A DNA stretch of 27,809 nucleotides, from the NCBI GenBank assembly GCA_003339415.1, contig PDHQ01000386.1, positions 1 to 27,809 of the forward strand, in the 5' to 3' direction. The stretch is from Ophiocordyceps camponoti-saundersi (nom. inval.) (lineage: Eukaryota; Ascomycota; Sordariomycetes; Hypocreales; Ophiocordycipitaceae). This document shows positions 9,421 through 19,754 of the stretch, in pieces (the stretch's first letter is position 1; each line of letters opens with the position of its first letter). The position numbers and the translations under genes were made by a program. Below the pieces are notes generated by a model, which saw only the letters and a program-made list of their open reading frames with translations, did no database searches and was not told the DNA's origin.

Positions 9421-12400
9421 TGGCCCCGATGCCGGGGGTCGGGTGGCGGGGAAAGGGACAGTGCGAGCGCAGCTACTTTCTCACGGTCAAAGTCCCCTCT
9501 TTAGGCTCTTTTCCTTCTCATCTATCCGCAAAGGCGAGGAAGAAGACAAGGGCAGACACAGTGCGCCACGAAGCGGTCACTTTTCTATCTCTACTAGGGA
9601 AATGTCGCCCACGAGAAGAATAGCGGGGGAGTCTTTGTATCCTGTGTGTTGTTTTTAAATCTTTAATTCTTCTCCTTGGAGTGGATTTTCCCCGTGGCGG
9701 GCCGGGGTGGTGGGTGGATGGATGTGTGCTCTGAGGGGAGGGGGGGGGGGGGAGAGTGAGGGGCGGATGGAAAGGCGGAGGCGAGGAACAAATTCCCAAA
9801 CATGATTGTAGTACCTCGACGTCCATCTACCGCGCGCGAGAGTGAGAAGAGCGAGTGAGGGATCGAGCGGGAAGCAGCGGTAACTGTTATTGTCAGTGGT
9901 CACCGTCACTGGTAGGGACATAACATACGGATACATGATGAACGATACAGCGGATGCCTTACCCCCCTCCCCCCCCCCAGTGGCGCGTGCCATGCGACGA
10001 GGCGGCGCTAGGAGTAGGAACATACATACATACATAGTACGTTGAACGCACGCACGGGCCAAGGGAGGGTTACGGGCTTGGTTACTGCTGCTAAGCCCAT
10101 CTCTTGACCTTTTCTCGGCTATCTGTATCCAGCTTGTTTTCTTCTGTCCCCTTCCCCCAGAGATCTATGTATGTATATACGGATATTCTTTGCTTTGATT
10201 CTTCCTTCATCTTCCTAGCTTATTCAGAGAGATGTCATGCCGGGAGTCAGCCTTCATACGTACCATCACCGTCCACACAAACAAGCAACCGACTAATAAA
10301 CATCTTCACACACCCCAAACAAGGAAAAAAACACGCACATGGCCCGCTCACTCCTCCCTCCTTTCCCTCTCCCATCGCCGCCAATCACCCGCGAGCGCGT
10401 GAGGATGGGGAAAAAAGAAGCAGGATAGGTAGGTAGGAAGTCAGGTTGGGCATCAACGAACAAGGGAACAAAAAAAAGAAGAAGAGTGCCCGACATGCCC
10501 TATCTTACCAACCTACAGGCACAACATACCACCTATAATCCGTACCTTCCTACCTACCTACCTACCTAGGTACCGTTGTAGGACTGTACATCACCCCTCA
10601 TCCCCTAGGTAATCCCTTCCTCACACTCGTCACAGGAGCAGTTTCCTCGCTCGCCCATAGGCTGGCTTCCCCCCCCAGTCATGTACGTATGTACTTACAA
10701 TCCATACGGTATCAGGGAAACGAAGGGGCCCGTGATATCAGCCGCGGCCTGTCCGGGGGTGGTGGTGGTGGTGTGGTGTGGCGGGAAAGGGAGGGGGGAG
10801 AAAAATAAAAACAGAATAAATAGAAGGAAAATAAAAAGAAATTCTCTCTCGCCCTCTCTCATTCGTCTCTCTCTCTGTCTCTCCGTCTCTCTGTCTCTCT
10901 CTCTCTCTCTCACTGTCTGTCTGACTCTCTCCCTCTCCTCTCTGTCAACGTTACCCGCCACCCGGGAACTGCCTCTTTCGTCTCATCCGCCCCGCACTGA
11001 ACTCCCCTCCCCCGCAGGAGCCGCGCTAGTGGGGTACATACGTCCGTTGACGGCTTGGCTGGCTGCGGCGTACTTACATCCATCCATCCATCCATCCATC
11101 TCTCTCCATCTCTCACCATATCTCTCTCCATATCTCTCTCCATATCTCTCTCCCTACTAACCGTCTGTTGCGAGTATCGGCTTAACAAAAAGTCATGGGC
11201 TTCATGCCAAGCTCTTCATCTCTTCTACTCTTACTCCTCTGTACCTTGTAGTCATATATATACTCTCCCCTTTAAAAAACCTCCTCCTCTTTCCTCATCC
11301 GCTAACCTGAATTCCTGACCCGGACAACTTCCATCACCATCATCATCCACTATTTACGGACACACACACCCACATCAATACCTAACTTGCCTATTATTCC
11401 TTTAAACACCCCCCGGCTTCCAACAAATCAACATCGACACCCAACCACAGTCCAGCCTTTCCATCCTTCCCCCTTCCCCCCCCCTCGCCTATCGGCGGCC
11501 GCTCACCATGCGGCCACTCTCCTCTCCTCCCTCTCCATCTCTTCACAATCGGGCACCGAGAGCTAGTTCGCTAACCTTTCTTAGTCCAGTCATCCTCTTC
11601 TTTGTTTATATGTACCTGCTCATCCGTGACGTCTCGGATACGTCTCCGGTCAGATTCCTCAAGTCCTGTTTTCCTTACGCAGTAGCTATTCCCCCCTTCC
11701 CTGTAGTTTTCTTTTCTTCCCACTTCTTTCCCAATACGAATCCTCCTAGCCCTTCACTGCTCACCTCGTCGTCATGTGTTCGTAATCTTCACCACTGAGG
11801 CGTCTGCAATGCGGCCTATAGTACATACATACCTACCTACCTACATAGGTATATACGGAGTACTATAGTTTGACTCCGGGATAGCCCTCTCTGGACCCGC
11901 GTCCTCCCCCTCCCCCCCTGCCCTCTCTCTCTTCTCTCCTCTTTTGTTTCCCCCCTTGCCACTAAAAGGAAAGAAGAAGAAAGAAAAAATCAACGGGTCC
12001 CCAAACGTTCGGTAGCCTGAAGCGGAACCCCCCTCGCCATACCGGAACGCATCACCGGACGGATCGCTGCGACATGCCAGATTGGCGTCTTTATGCTCGC
12101 TCCGAATTGAGATAGACTTGGGCATTGATATTTCACGGAATCATGTCCGGTTCGTCCGTTCGGCTGACCGGGTCTCTATCCGGGGTGTATGAGTGTGAGT
12201 GTGTGTGTATAGGGAGTATATATCAAGTTTATGTATGCTTCTTCAGTACGGATAAAGAAAGAAAACAACGACATCAGCTTCCATCAACAGATCGAAAAAG
12301 GAAACATCAGGCAAAGAAACAAGAAAAGAAAAGAAAAAGGGGGCTTAGACAACTGCTGCCCAAAACCAACATGTCTCTCATAGTTCTGGAACGTCTCCTC

Positions 12401-13907
12401 CTTCTCGAATCAACCTCCGTCCAGCCCGCGTTATGCTCTCGAATCGGCTCAACGAAGCCTTGGCATGTCTACCGAGGACGCCTACCCTTCCTTGTCCGCC
12501 TATGATTTCTGAACTGCCGACTTATTGGTGTCCAACTTCAATAGCCTGTTCCGAGATGGACCTCAACCCATGACAAGCATCCCCATGGTACACAACCCTG
12601 ACTTGAGAACCTACCACAAGGAAAACATCACCGCAGTTACCATCCTTCGTTTTTCCATCCTTCCGAGGCATCACAACCCACATCGCCATCGTCTTCATCC
12701 TCGCCCCAAATCCCCACCAGCACATTCTCCCCCATCAACTGTCAAATGTTGCAGTAACACATACCATCACTCCATCCGTAAGTCATCTTACCATTCAGCT
12801 ATACGCCTTTCAAGACGCAGCTGGCCACACCGCCAGGCAGACCAAGGGGGGGGGGGGCTTTATTGGGTCCTCGCACAACGTCCACGCGACGATCCAATCG
12901 TCCGTCGTAACACATACATACCTATCCGTACATACCTACCTACACAGAAAGGGGGAGGCACAAAGATATGCTATTCCGGGAATACGTGACAATCGTCCCG
13001 CGTCGTACCACGGCCATTGGTCACGGACATGGCTCAACCTCCTCCATGAGACCACCGAAATCAGCATCAGAGACGGCTGGCCCCATTGGCCGTAGATTGG
13101 GAGTCAAGAGCCGTTTGAGCCCAAAACTGGTCGCCGCCACTTTGAAAGCCCGGCCTCGTGTCCAAGGGGAGAGAAATGAGTCCCGTCGCTCACTCACATC
13201 CAAAACTCTGCCGTCTCCGGCCGGCCGGCTTCCACAGCAAAAAAAAAAAAAACGTGACACCCATTCGCCGTCTGTTTCTCGGCGCAGGGGCCCGACCCGA
13301 GGCGCACGTGGTGGGCCGTCCTCGTAGGATCGGACCCGGTCCGGCGTACACGGGAATCAGCTGAGCAAAGGGCATGTAAGTGGTGCAACAGAGAAACCGG
13401 TTCCGAGACGACGTTCGCGAGAACTACTCTCCGACTCCCCTGCATCCATGTATGTATGTACGTCTTGAATGGCGGTGGACCGAGCATCGACGCCGTTGAT
13501 TCCGCTTCTATTTGCAGACCTGGGCAACTCGCTTGTCTACATCTATCAATCTTTCTCCCACACCCGCTGTGATGTGATTCCTGCGCTCTCCACCTCTTTC
13601 GGTGCTACCGACCATCTCGAGAGCCGGAGTGACGCTGCCTCGGGCTCCGACAGTGCAGACGTCTCGCACATTCAGAAAACAGCCTTCTATGACCAAATAT
13701 CATCCACTCTCGTATCTGAGGCGAGGGGCAATATGTAAAGGACAGGGGGAAGAGGTACTGAACAAAAGGGACAAGGCCGTCACTCGAGACTACATGACCG
13801 TCGCTGCCTGCCCTCGTGTCGGCCAGACTTCTGCACCTGACGATGCGACTGGCAACAAGAAAAAGGGAGGTAAGGGGAGCGCATATACATACATACATAC
13901 ACCAGCT
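9421..13907. other. 4.5-kb gene-poor stretch with microsatellites
   Basis: I find no supported gene. Longest frames are low-complexity or lack splice-linked continuation and family likeness. Contents: G13 at 9740-9752; CATA/TATG tandems at 10020-10036; TACC clusters at 10425-10438 and 10541-10574 (palindrome TACCTAGGTA at 10563-10572); CT-rich tract 10845-10935; CATC x6 at 11077-11100 followed by a 12-nt repeat x3 at 11117-11152; TACC/TACATA cluster about 11820-11850; G13 at 12845-12857; CATA/TACC cluster 12908-12945; A-run near 13240-13252. It may hold the distal bZIP promoter and the mob2 3' UTR, or an untranslated RNA that I cannot recognise. Confidence 0.5.
11077..11152 (+). repeat. Tandem CATC x6 and 12-nt CATATCTCTCTC x3
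   Basis: CATC is repeated six times at 11077-11100. After a short CT-rich spacer, the 12-nt unit CATATCTCTCTC is repeated three times exactly at 11117-11128, 11129-11140 and 11141-11152. Confidence 0.9.
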
Positions 13908-15467
13908 TCACCGTCCTCCGACCTCCACACCGGCCATCTCGAGAAGACGCTCGCCGGCCCGTAGGTTGGCGTATTCGTACGCTTTGGACTCCGGCGGAAA
14001 TGTGCCATTGGCCGCCCAAATGTCGAGGAGCGGCTGCATCGGCTCAAGCTCCTGTGGTTTGAGCATGTCGAGAGCAGTTGCGGTCAAGATGAAGTGGGAG
14101 AAGCAGCTATTGAGCTGTTTCTCCAGGTTCAGGTGGTAGAATGGATCGGTAAAATGGGCCCAGTACAGATGGGCGTATACGCGAAACATCTGGCGGAATA
14201 TTGTCTGACACACCTCGACAAAGTTCTGCGGGAACCCAGACCGCTTCCCGATCCAATCCGGCTCCCCTGGGTTCGACAACTGGGCGAGGGGTGTCGTCGT
14301 GATGGCTGGGTTGTGAGCATAAGAGACGGCGGACGGGTCGGTAGGAAAGATGGTGGTGTCGTCAATTTTGCCTGAAATCCATCGCTGCATCAACGTCATG
14401 TACTCAAAGGCCGGAAGTTCCACCGGCTCTCGCTGCCGATTGAGCCATGTAAAGGAATGATTGCTGTCGGATGCATCAGCGGCGTCGCGGCTCGATCATG
14501 CCGACATAAAAACTCACGTTCCGGCAGACATGCGAGGGCAAGTCGTCGAGTTGCAAATTGTCGTCCCGTCATCTTCCTTTTCGTGCAAGACGCGAACAAA
14601 GTTCCATAGGTTGCGATAGTGCTCCACAACTAGACTGGCGTCACTGACTTGCATGAGCGATGCGCGCCAGTCAAGGCAACTTACTCTGATGCGCAATCCA
14701 TTCACCCTGTTCCACAGTCTTTGGCCGCGCACTGAGAGTCATAAAGTTGCCGCGGACGATGTGCTTGGCGTATTGACCATTCACCCAGAGGGGAAGTGGT
14801 CGAGGCAGGTGATAGGAGTTGATGATGTCGTCGCCGCTGGCGAGTACGCCGCTGGATTCATCCATGCCGATGGTCTGGGCGAGGGACGGTGAGTTGGGAA
14901 GAGGCGGGACCTTGGGCGCCAAGTTGGCCGAGGTCTGACTTGCGTGGGAGAGGCTGTCTGCTGGAGAGGCCGTCGGGCCTGCAGTCGATGGAGACGACGG
15001 GCTCTTGAGTTGTGCTGGCGGTTTGCCGGAGCCTCCTCGAAAGCGAGCGTTGCTGAATCACGTTGGTAAGTAAGCTGGTAAATGTAGAGAGAGAGAGAGA
15101 GAGAGAGACAGGGGTAAGGAGGAGCAACGGGAGGATGGTGACGAGGAGGAGGAGGTAGAAGAGGAGGAGGAGGAGGAGGAGGAGGAGAAAGAGGGAGAGA
15201 GGGGGTGAGGGAGAGGGATATGGAATGGTGCAAGGACTTGCGAGCCGCGCTCACGCAGGCGATGTCCGGCCATCCGACGGCGTCCCGTACGGGAGCTAGC
15301 TCGGTGCGGCTTGCTCTAGACTCAAGGAGCGGCATGTGTCAGAGGCCAGCCGCAGCGCCGCAAGCCGTCTGACGGAGATGCCGACTACCGACAGACGAGG
15401 AGGTTGACGAGGAAAGATGCGGGATAAAAAGAAAGACGACTTACATTCCCGAGAACAAGTTGGACAT
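13908..15467 (-). CDS. mob2: Mob2-type NDR-kinase activator (Mob1/phocein family)
   Basis: Four exons on the minus strand: 15467-15445, 15052-14685, 14629-14518, 14463-13908; 352 aa. Exon 1 encodes only MSNLFSG plus two bases. Residues 8-85 are Ser/Pro/Ala-rich. The Mob domain follows, starting near the motif IVRGNFMTLSARPKTVEQGE. It retains the putative zinc site: C-x4-C in CNSTTC and H-x4-H in AHLYWAH. The closing helix reads QLNSCFSHFI. The pattern VRGxF...GEWIA matches Mob2 rather than Mob1 or phocein/Mob3. Mob2 proteins bind and activate NDR kinases (COT1 in Neurospora, Orb6 in fission yeast) that control hyphal tip growth and polarity. An insert of about 30 residues rich in Pro/Thr/Ala lies between the FPTD and FPQNF motifs. 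Filamentous fungi can carry two Mob2 paralogues (mob-2a/2b in Neurospora); I cannot tell which this is. Intron 1 (15053-15444, 392 nt) is long and could hide a further exon. The gene is divergent from leo1. Confidence 0.85.
15079..15205 (+). repeat. GA and GGA repeats in mob2 intron 1
   Basis: (GA)n at about 15087-15108 and GAG/GGA repeats at about 15138-15190 on the + strand. They are CT/CTC on the mob2 sense strand and lie near the 3' end of its first intron, where they would serve as an extended polypyrimidine tract ahead of the acceptor at 15053. Confidence 0.75.
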
Positions 15468-16174
15468 GTTGGACACGACGAGACAGGGTCGAGACGATTC
15501 GAATCCGGCGGCCGCCGTCGCTGCCACGGGGCCGGGCGGGAGGGCGCACACGAGGTGATCGTTGCAAGGACGTGAAGATGAGCCTCAGGCGAGTGAACAA
15601 GGTTGGTTTCAGGAGGGAGAGTGGCCGAGAAGAGGCGAGAGAAGTCGAAGATGGGATAGAAGGAGAGACAACCAGAAAGAAGGGGTGGCAATTGGTGGCA
15701 GCCTCTGGCAGGGACATACTAGGAGCCTAACAGGTGGTATTGTCAGGGTCCTGTAAAATGGGGGCATCTCAGGGGGGGAGACCAAGTATCTGGCGTTAAG
15801 GTGAGTACCTAGCACCTGGTCTGGGGACATGGATGCAGGGCGGGAAGGTGTCTGATCGGCGAACGTTTCGTGGGTGGGAACATGAGCTGGCTGGATGGAG
15901 GAAGTAGACAGTACATGAGTGCATGGTCATGCATCGTTTCATCAGAAGTTTGTAAAAAAAGATGGATGGATTTCCACCGCTACCTCATTATCGTGGTGAT
16001 TTATGATGCCTGAGGCCAACACCATCGCGATAGGTACGTGCAGCTTGGGTCGGTGCACGGTTACGCGCACTGTAGCTTTTCAACCTCAACCCAACAGCTG
16101 CTGGAAATTTGTGGCATCGCGGCAGCATCTCCCTCCCTTGCCCTCCTACCTCTACCTTCGCATCGCCAGCCGCC
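15468..16174. promoter_or_regulatory. Bidirectional promoter region between mob2 (-) and leo1 (+)
   Basis: 707 bp separating two divergent start codons. It must contain both 5' leaders and core promoters. The leo1 side ends in a CT-rich leader (about 16085-16160) typical of fungal transcription starts. No TATA box is evident and no additional coding region is supported. Confidence 0.65.
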
Positions 16175-17441
16175 ATGTCGGACTCCGAAGATCCGCTCGA
16201 CGCTGTCGATGAAGCCGCCGACGACCTTTTCGGCGAAGAGGCTGAAGAAGGGGCATCGCCCGCGCCGCGTGACGACGATGACCTCGCCTCCGACCCCGAC
16301 GACCAAGATACTCAGCTTCCTCAAGAGACGCGCAACAAGGCCGTCGCCGATATTTCGACCTATCGCCATCGCATTCCCAACCCAAAGGACGGCATGGTGA
16401 GCTCAGGTTACGTATTAATCACTATGCTCGTCTTGCTAATCCGTCTCTCAGCTGCGACTCTTGCGCGTGCCCAAGTTCATTAAATTCATGCCTGAAGTGT
16501 ACGATCCCGAAACCTTTGAGCCATCCGAGTTCGACGTCGCCAACGCGAAAGCCGAACAGCCCAAAGGCGTCGTCCGCGTTCGACGCGATCGTAGCACCGA
16601 CCAGCTCAAGAGCAACACAAACATGTACCGGTGGAGCGATGGCTCCGTTACCATAGCTGTCGGTGGAGAGCACTATGAGATTCAGAAAAAGTCTCTCGCA
16701 TCCGCGCCCGACAAGCCATACGACGAACTTCGGGACGGTCACTGCTACGCCGCGGCGGCGGAGCTGGACAGCAACCTTCTCATGACGATAGGCCATCTGA
16801 TAGAGCAGTACAACGTCAAGCCGAATAAGTCTGTGGGAGACGATGCTTTGAGCATCTTTGCCGACCGCATGGCCCAGGCCAGTAAGGCGATGAAGGGCGA
16901 AGACATGATTGTCCGGACGACGAGAGACCCCGAGCTACAGAAGAAACAGGCCGAGCTGGCTGAGAAGGAGAGGATGAAGGCGCAACGGCGGCGCGAAAAC
17001 GCAGCGGCCAGGATGGACGGCGGGCCTTCGCGCTCTGCCCGTGGGGGCCTGTCCATCGGTGATCTGGAAGGAGACCGGCGGGGCGGGGCGGCCGGTCGGA
17101 GGAAAGGTGCCTCTGGCTCAGCCAAGCCGAAGCGGCGGCGGCCCGAGTACGACTCGGATGACGATTTGCCCCAGGGCGTCGGTCGACACGAAGACTACGA
17201 CATGGATGACGGCTTTCTCGTCGCCAGCGACGTCGAGGAGATGGACAGCGACGCCGGAGATGACGATGAAGACGAGGCGCTCAACTACACCAAGGGCGAT
17301 GGTGGCCGTCGAGCCAAAAGGCAACGGGTCACGGAGCCTGAAGCAGACGAGGACGCTGAGGGCGAGGTCGAGCCGGACACGGCCAGTCGGGCCCGGAGAC
17401 GGAATGTGGTGGACGACGAGGACGAAGAAGAGGACGAGTGA
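16175..17441 (+). CDS. leo1: Leo1, Paf1-complex subunit
   Basis: Two exons, 16175-16396 and 16452-17441, with a 55-nt phase-0 GT-AG intron; 403 aa. The N-terminus (about 1-55) is acidic (Asp/Glu-rich). The Leo1 core runs from about residue 75 to 190, with VPKFIKFMPEVYDPETFEP, then the basic VRRDRSTDQLKSNTNMYRW and the WSDGSVTIAVGGEHYEI strand motif. A Lys/Arg/Glu-rich helical stretch (about 215-260) and a long acidic tail with KRRR and KRQR basic clusters (possible nuclear signals) follow. Leo1 pairs with Paf1 in the Paf1 complex, which travels with RNA polymerase II and supports H2B ubiquitination and H3K4/K36 methylation; in fungi it also restrains heterochromatin spread. The start is the first ATG (an upstream in-frame TTG is not credible). 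Full length for the fungal family, with nothing missing that I can see. Confidence 0.93.
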
Positions 17442-17818
17442 AGGGGCCCTTGCCAAGCTTCATTGGTGGTTCGTCAAGGTTCGTCGAATAGAAAGACTTT
17501 TAGCTACCTTGCTTCCTACCTGCCTACCATACCATGTAGGTAAGTTAAGTTCAAAGGTTGAGAACCAAAGTCTGCCCTCACTGGTGTTTTGTCCGGCCAC
17601 TTCGTTGAAACGGGTTAGATTTGCGCGATACCTCGGCCTCACCTCCGCACAACCTGACTCAGCTGGTCGTAGCCGCCGCCGCAGCCGGCGAACTCTCTCA
17701 CAACCTTGTCCTCTCCTCCCCCCTTCTGCGCTTCTCATCTCCCAGCATGCGCGCAACCTACCATCCCCTTCAGCTGAGCTGATTCAAGCGAGGCCGGCGC
17801 GCAACATAGAGAAAAAAA
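17442..17818. other. Intergenic region leo1 to patatin-like gene
   Basis: 377 bp between two genes in the same orientation. It holds a short TACC/GGTA cluster (17514-17535) and then a CT/CCTC-rich stretch (about 17690-17770) that looks like the leader of the downstream gene. No coding region is supported. Confidence 0.6.
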
Positions 17819-19754
17819 ATGGGAGCCGTTCTGGCTGTGTGGAGGGTCTTTGTCGACGTCGTCGCCTTCTGGCGCAGGGCAAGCTTTCCTTCCCCCCCAC
17901 CTCCCCCCGCTTCTTCTGTTTTACACGTGAGAGAGAGAGAGAGAGAGAGCATCACTGACGATTAGATGGCGGAATAGGAGCTCGTCAACTGGTACAGTCG
18001 CAGGAATCCGGTTGAGTTATGGCTTGACTTGCTCCGTAATGCCCAGGCGTTCGAGGAATGGGAGGAGGCGGCCCTTCATCTGGATAGCTTGCTCGGGCTC
18101 GACCTATGGTAAGGCCTTCTTCTCTCTTGAGCTGGCAGCTTTCTAGCTTCATGAGACTTGAAACCCGACAAGTCCACCCTATGTTAGAAAAAACTAACAA
18201 ACTAAAAACGCAGGCGAAACAACCCTACGTCGCGATACTACGACTGGAGGCTCATCACCGATCGACTAAACTCCTTGGTCATAGCGAGAGAAGAGGGCAA
18301 CGTACAGCTACTCGTCAACCTACTCCGATCAGGCCTCGTGCGCAACCTCGGCAACATAACCGTGCCCAAGCTCTACAATCGGTCGCTCTCCGGGACAAAG
18401 TATCTCATCGACGAGTACATTACCCAGGTGGCAGAGGCGGTCGAGGATATCAGCTCACTGCCCTTGACCATGACGGCCAATTATTCGTCATCTCCGTTGA
18501 CGAACCAGATGAAACTGGACTTCATCCACGACGCGAGGCAGGCCTTTGGCCGCAGCACCTTGGTCCTTCAGGGCGGCGCCATCTTTGGCCTTTGTCACCT
18601 CGGCGTCGTCAAGGCCCTTTTCCTTCGCGGCTTGCTACCGCGAATCATCACCGGAACGGCAACGGGCGCCCTTATTGCAGCCCTGGTAGCCATCCACACC
18701 GAAGACGAGCTGCCGCGCATCCTCGAGGGCGATGGCATCGACCTGACGGCCTTTACGAATCGGACCGAGGCACCAGGGCCGCAGGGTTTCCGGTCGAGAT
18801 GGGACACGCTCATGCGCAGAATTCGTCGCTTTTCGCGCGAAGGCTACTTCCTCGACCTGACCGTTCTCGAGAACTGCGTCCGAGCCAACGTCGACGACCT
18901 TACGTTTGAGGAGGCATACAACCGCAGCAAACGCATCCTCAACATTACCGTCGCGACTGAGGGTCGGGGCGGTGTACCGACGCTTCTCAACTACATCACA
19001 GCACCAAATGTGGTAAGTGCGGACCTGGAGCTGTGAACAGTAAAAAGGTTTCCTAACCCAGGCTACGCAGCTGATTTGGACGGCGGCTATCGCGTCCAAT
19101 GCGTCGTCGCCGTCGTTTTACGGGAGGCGTGAGGTGATTCTGTGCAAGGACGCGGGCGGCAACGTAGTGCCGTGGGCGCCGGCGACGACGACCGACTTTC
19201 GGCATTGGACGCACGCCTCATACTCGGAGCGAGACTCGCCGCTAAGGCGAACGTCGGAACTCTTCAACGTGAATCACTTTATCGTCAGCCAGGCGCGGCC
19301 ATACCTGATACCCTTTCTGCAGTCAGACATGCACGGCCCTTCGCTGGTGGAGGCGCGCAGCACGACGACACAGCTGTCTGCCTTTTTCGCCCGCATGGTA
19401 GGGCTCGAGTTGCGACACCGTCTCGGACAACTGGATACGCTGCGTCTGCTGCCGTCGAGCATCCGGCGTTTCCTTGTGGACGAGCAGGTGCCGGCGGCGG
19501 CCATGACGCTGGTGCCGGAAGTGACTGCGGGCGACTTTGTGCGGCTGCTGGAGACGCCAACGCGGGAAACGCTACAGTACTGGATCTTGCGCGGCGAGAG
19601 AAGCGTGTGGCCGGCGGTGGCAGCGCTGCGTATCCGGTGTGCTGTGGAGAATGAGCTAGACCGGGCCTACCAGGCAGTCCGGAAGCTCAAGGCCGGCGAC
19701 CTGCGACGCAAGGGGAGCATCGCGGGGACCATGGACCATCCTGATCGCAGGTGA
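17819..19754 (+). CDS. Patatin-like protein with DUF3336, catalytic dyad absent
   Basis: Exons 17819-17926, 17978-18108, 18214-19012, 19071-19754; about 573 aa. Exon 1 is the least certain part: it starts MGAVLAVWRVFVDVVAFWRR (a membrane-embedded hairpin or helix is possible) and ends at a GT donor, but a GC donor at 17879 would remove its Pro-rich end. The DUF3336 segment covers about 50-165. The patatin domain covers about 190-420: an oxyanion-type QGGAIFG at 199-205, then G227-T-A-T-G231 where the lipase nucleophile motif GxSxG is expected, and W392-T-H-A-S where Tgl-type lipases have the catalytic Asp-Gly, just before SELFNVNHFIVSQARPYL. Both catalytic residues are therefore replaced. Relatives are yeast Tgl3/4/5 triacylglycerol lipases and lysophospholipid acyltransferases of lipid droplets. 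This member is probably non-hydrolytic, with a structural or regulatory role in lipid droplets; that role is inference. The stop codon at 19752 overlaps a good GTGAGA donor, so a longer C-terminus is possible. Confidence 0.82.
17931..17950 (+). repeat. Short (GA)n in intron 1 of the patatin-like gene
   Basis: GAGA tract immediately after the proposed GTGAGA donor at 17927; because the repeat itself looks like the donor continuation, the exact donor may be ambiguous. The branch site CTGAC lies just upstream of the acceptor TAG at 17975-17977. Confidence 0.7.

Noticed and set aside
11508..11798. 96-codon + strand frame with a hydrophobic stretch
   Set aside because: Codon and residue composition follow the CT-rich DNA; no conserved motif, no leader or intron support.
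12968..13327. 119-codon + strand frame, basic and Ser/Arg-rich
   Set aside because: No recognisable domain; overlapping frames on both strands are equally open. Kept only as part of the gene desert note.
16109..16174. Extended N-terminus for Leo1 from an upstream in-frame codon
   Set aside because: The upstream codon is TTG, not ATG, and the added residues translate the CT-rich leader; the ATG at 16175 begins the typical acidic Leo1 N-terminus.
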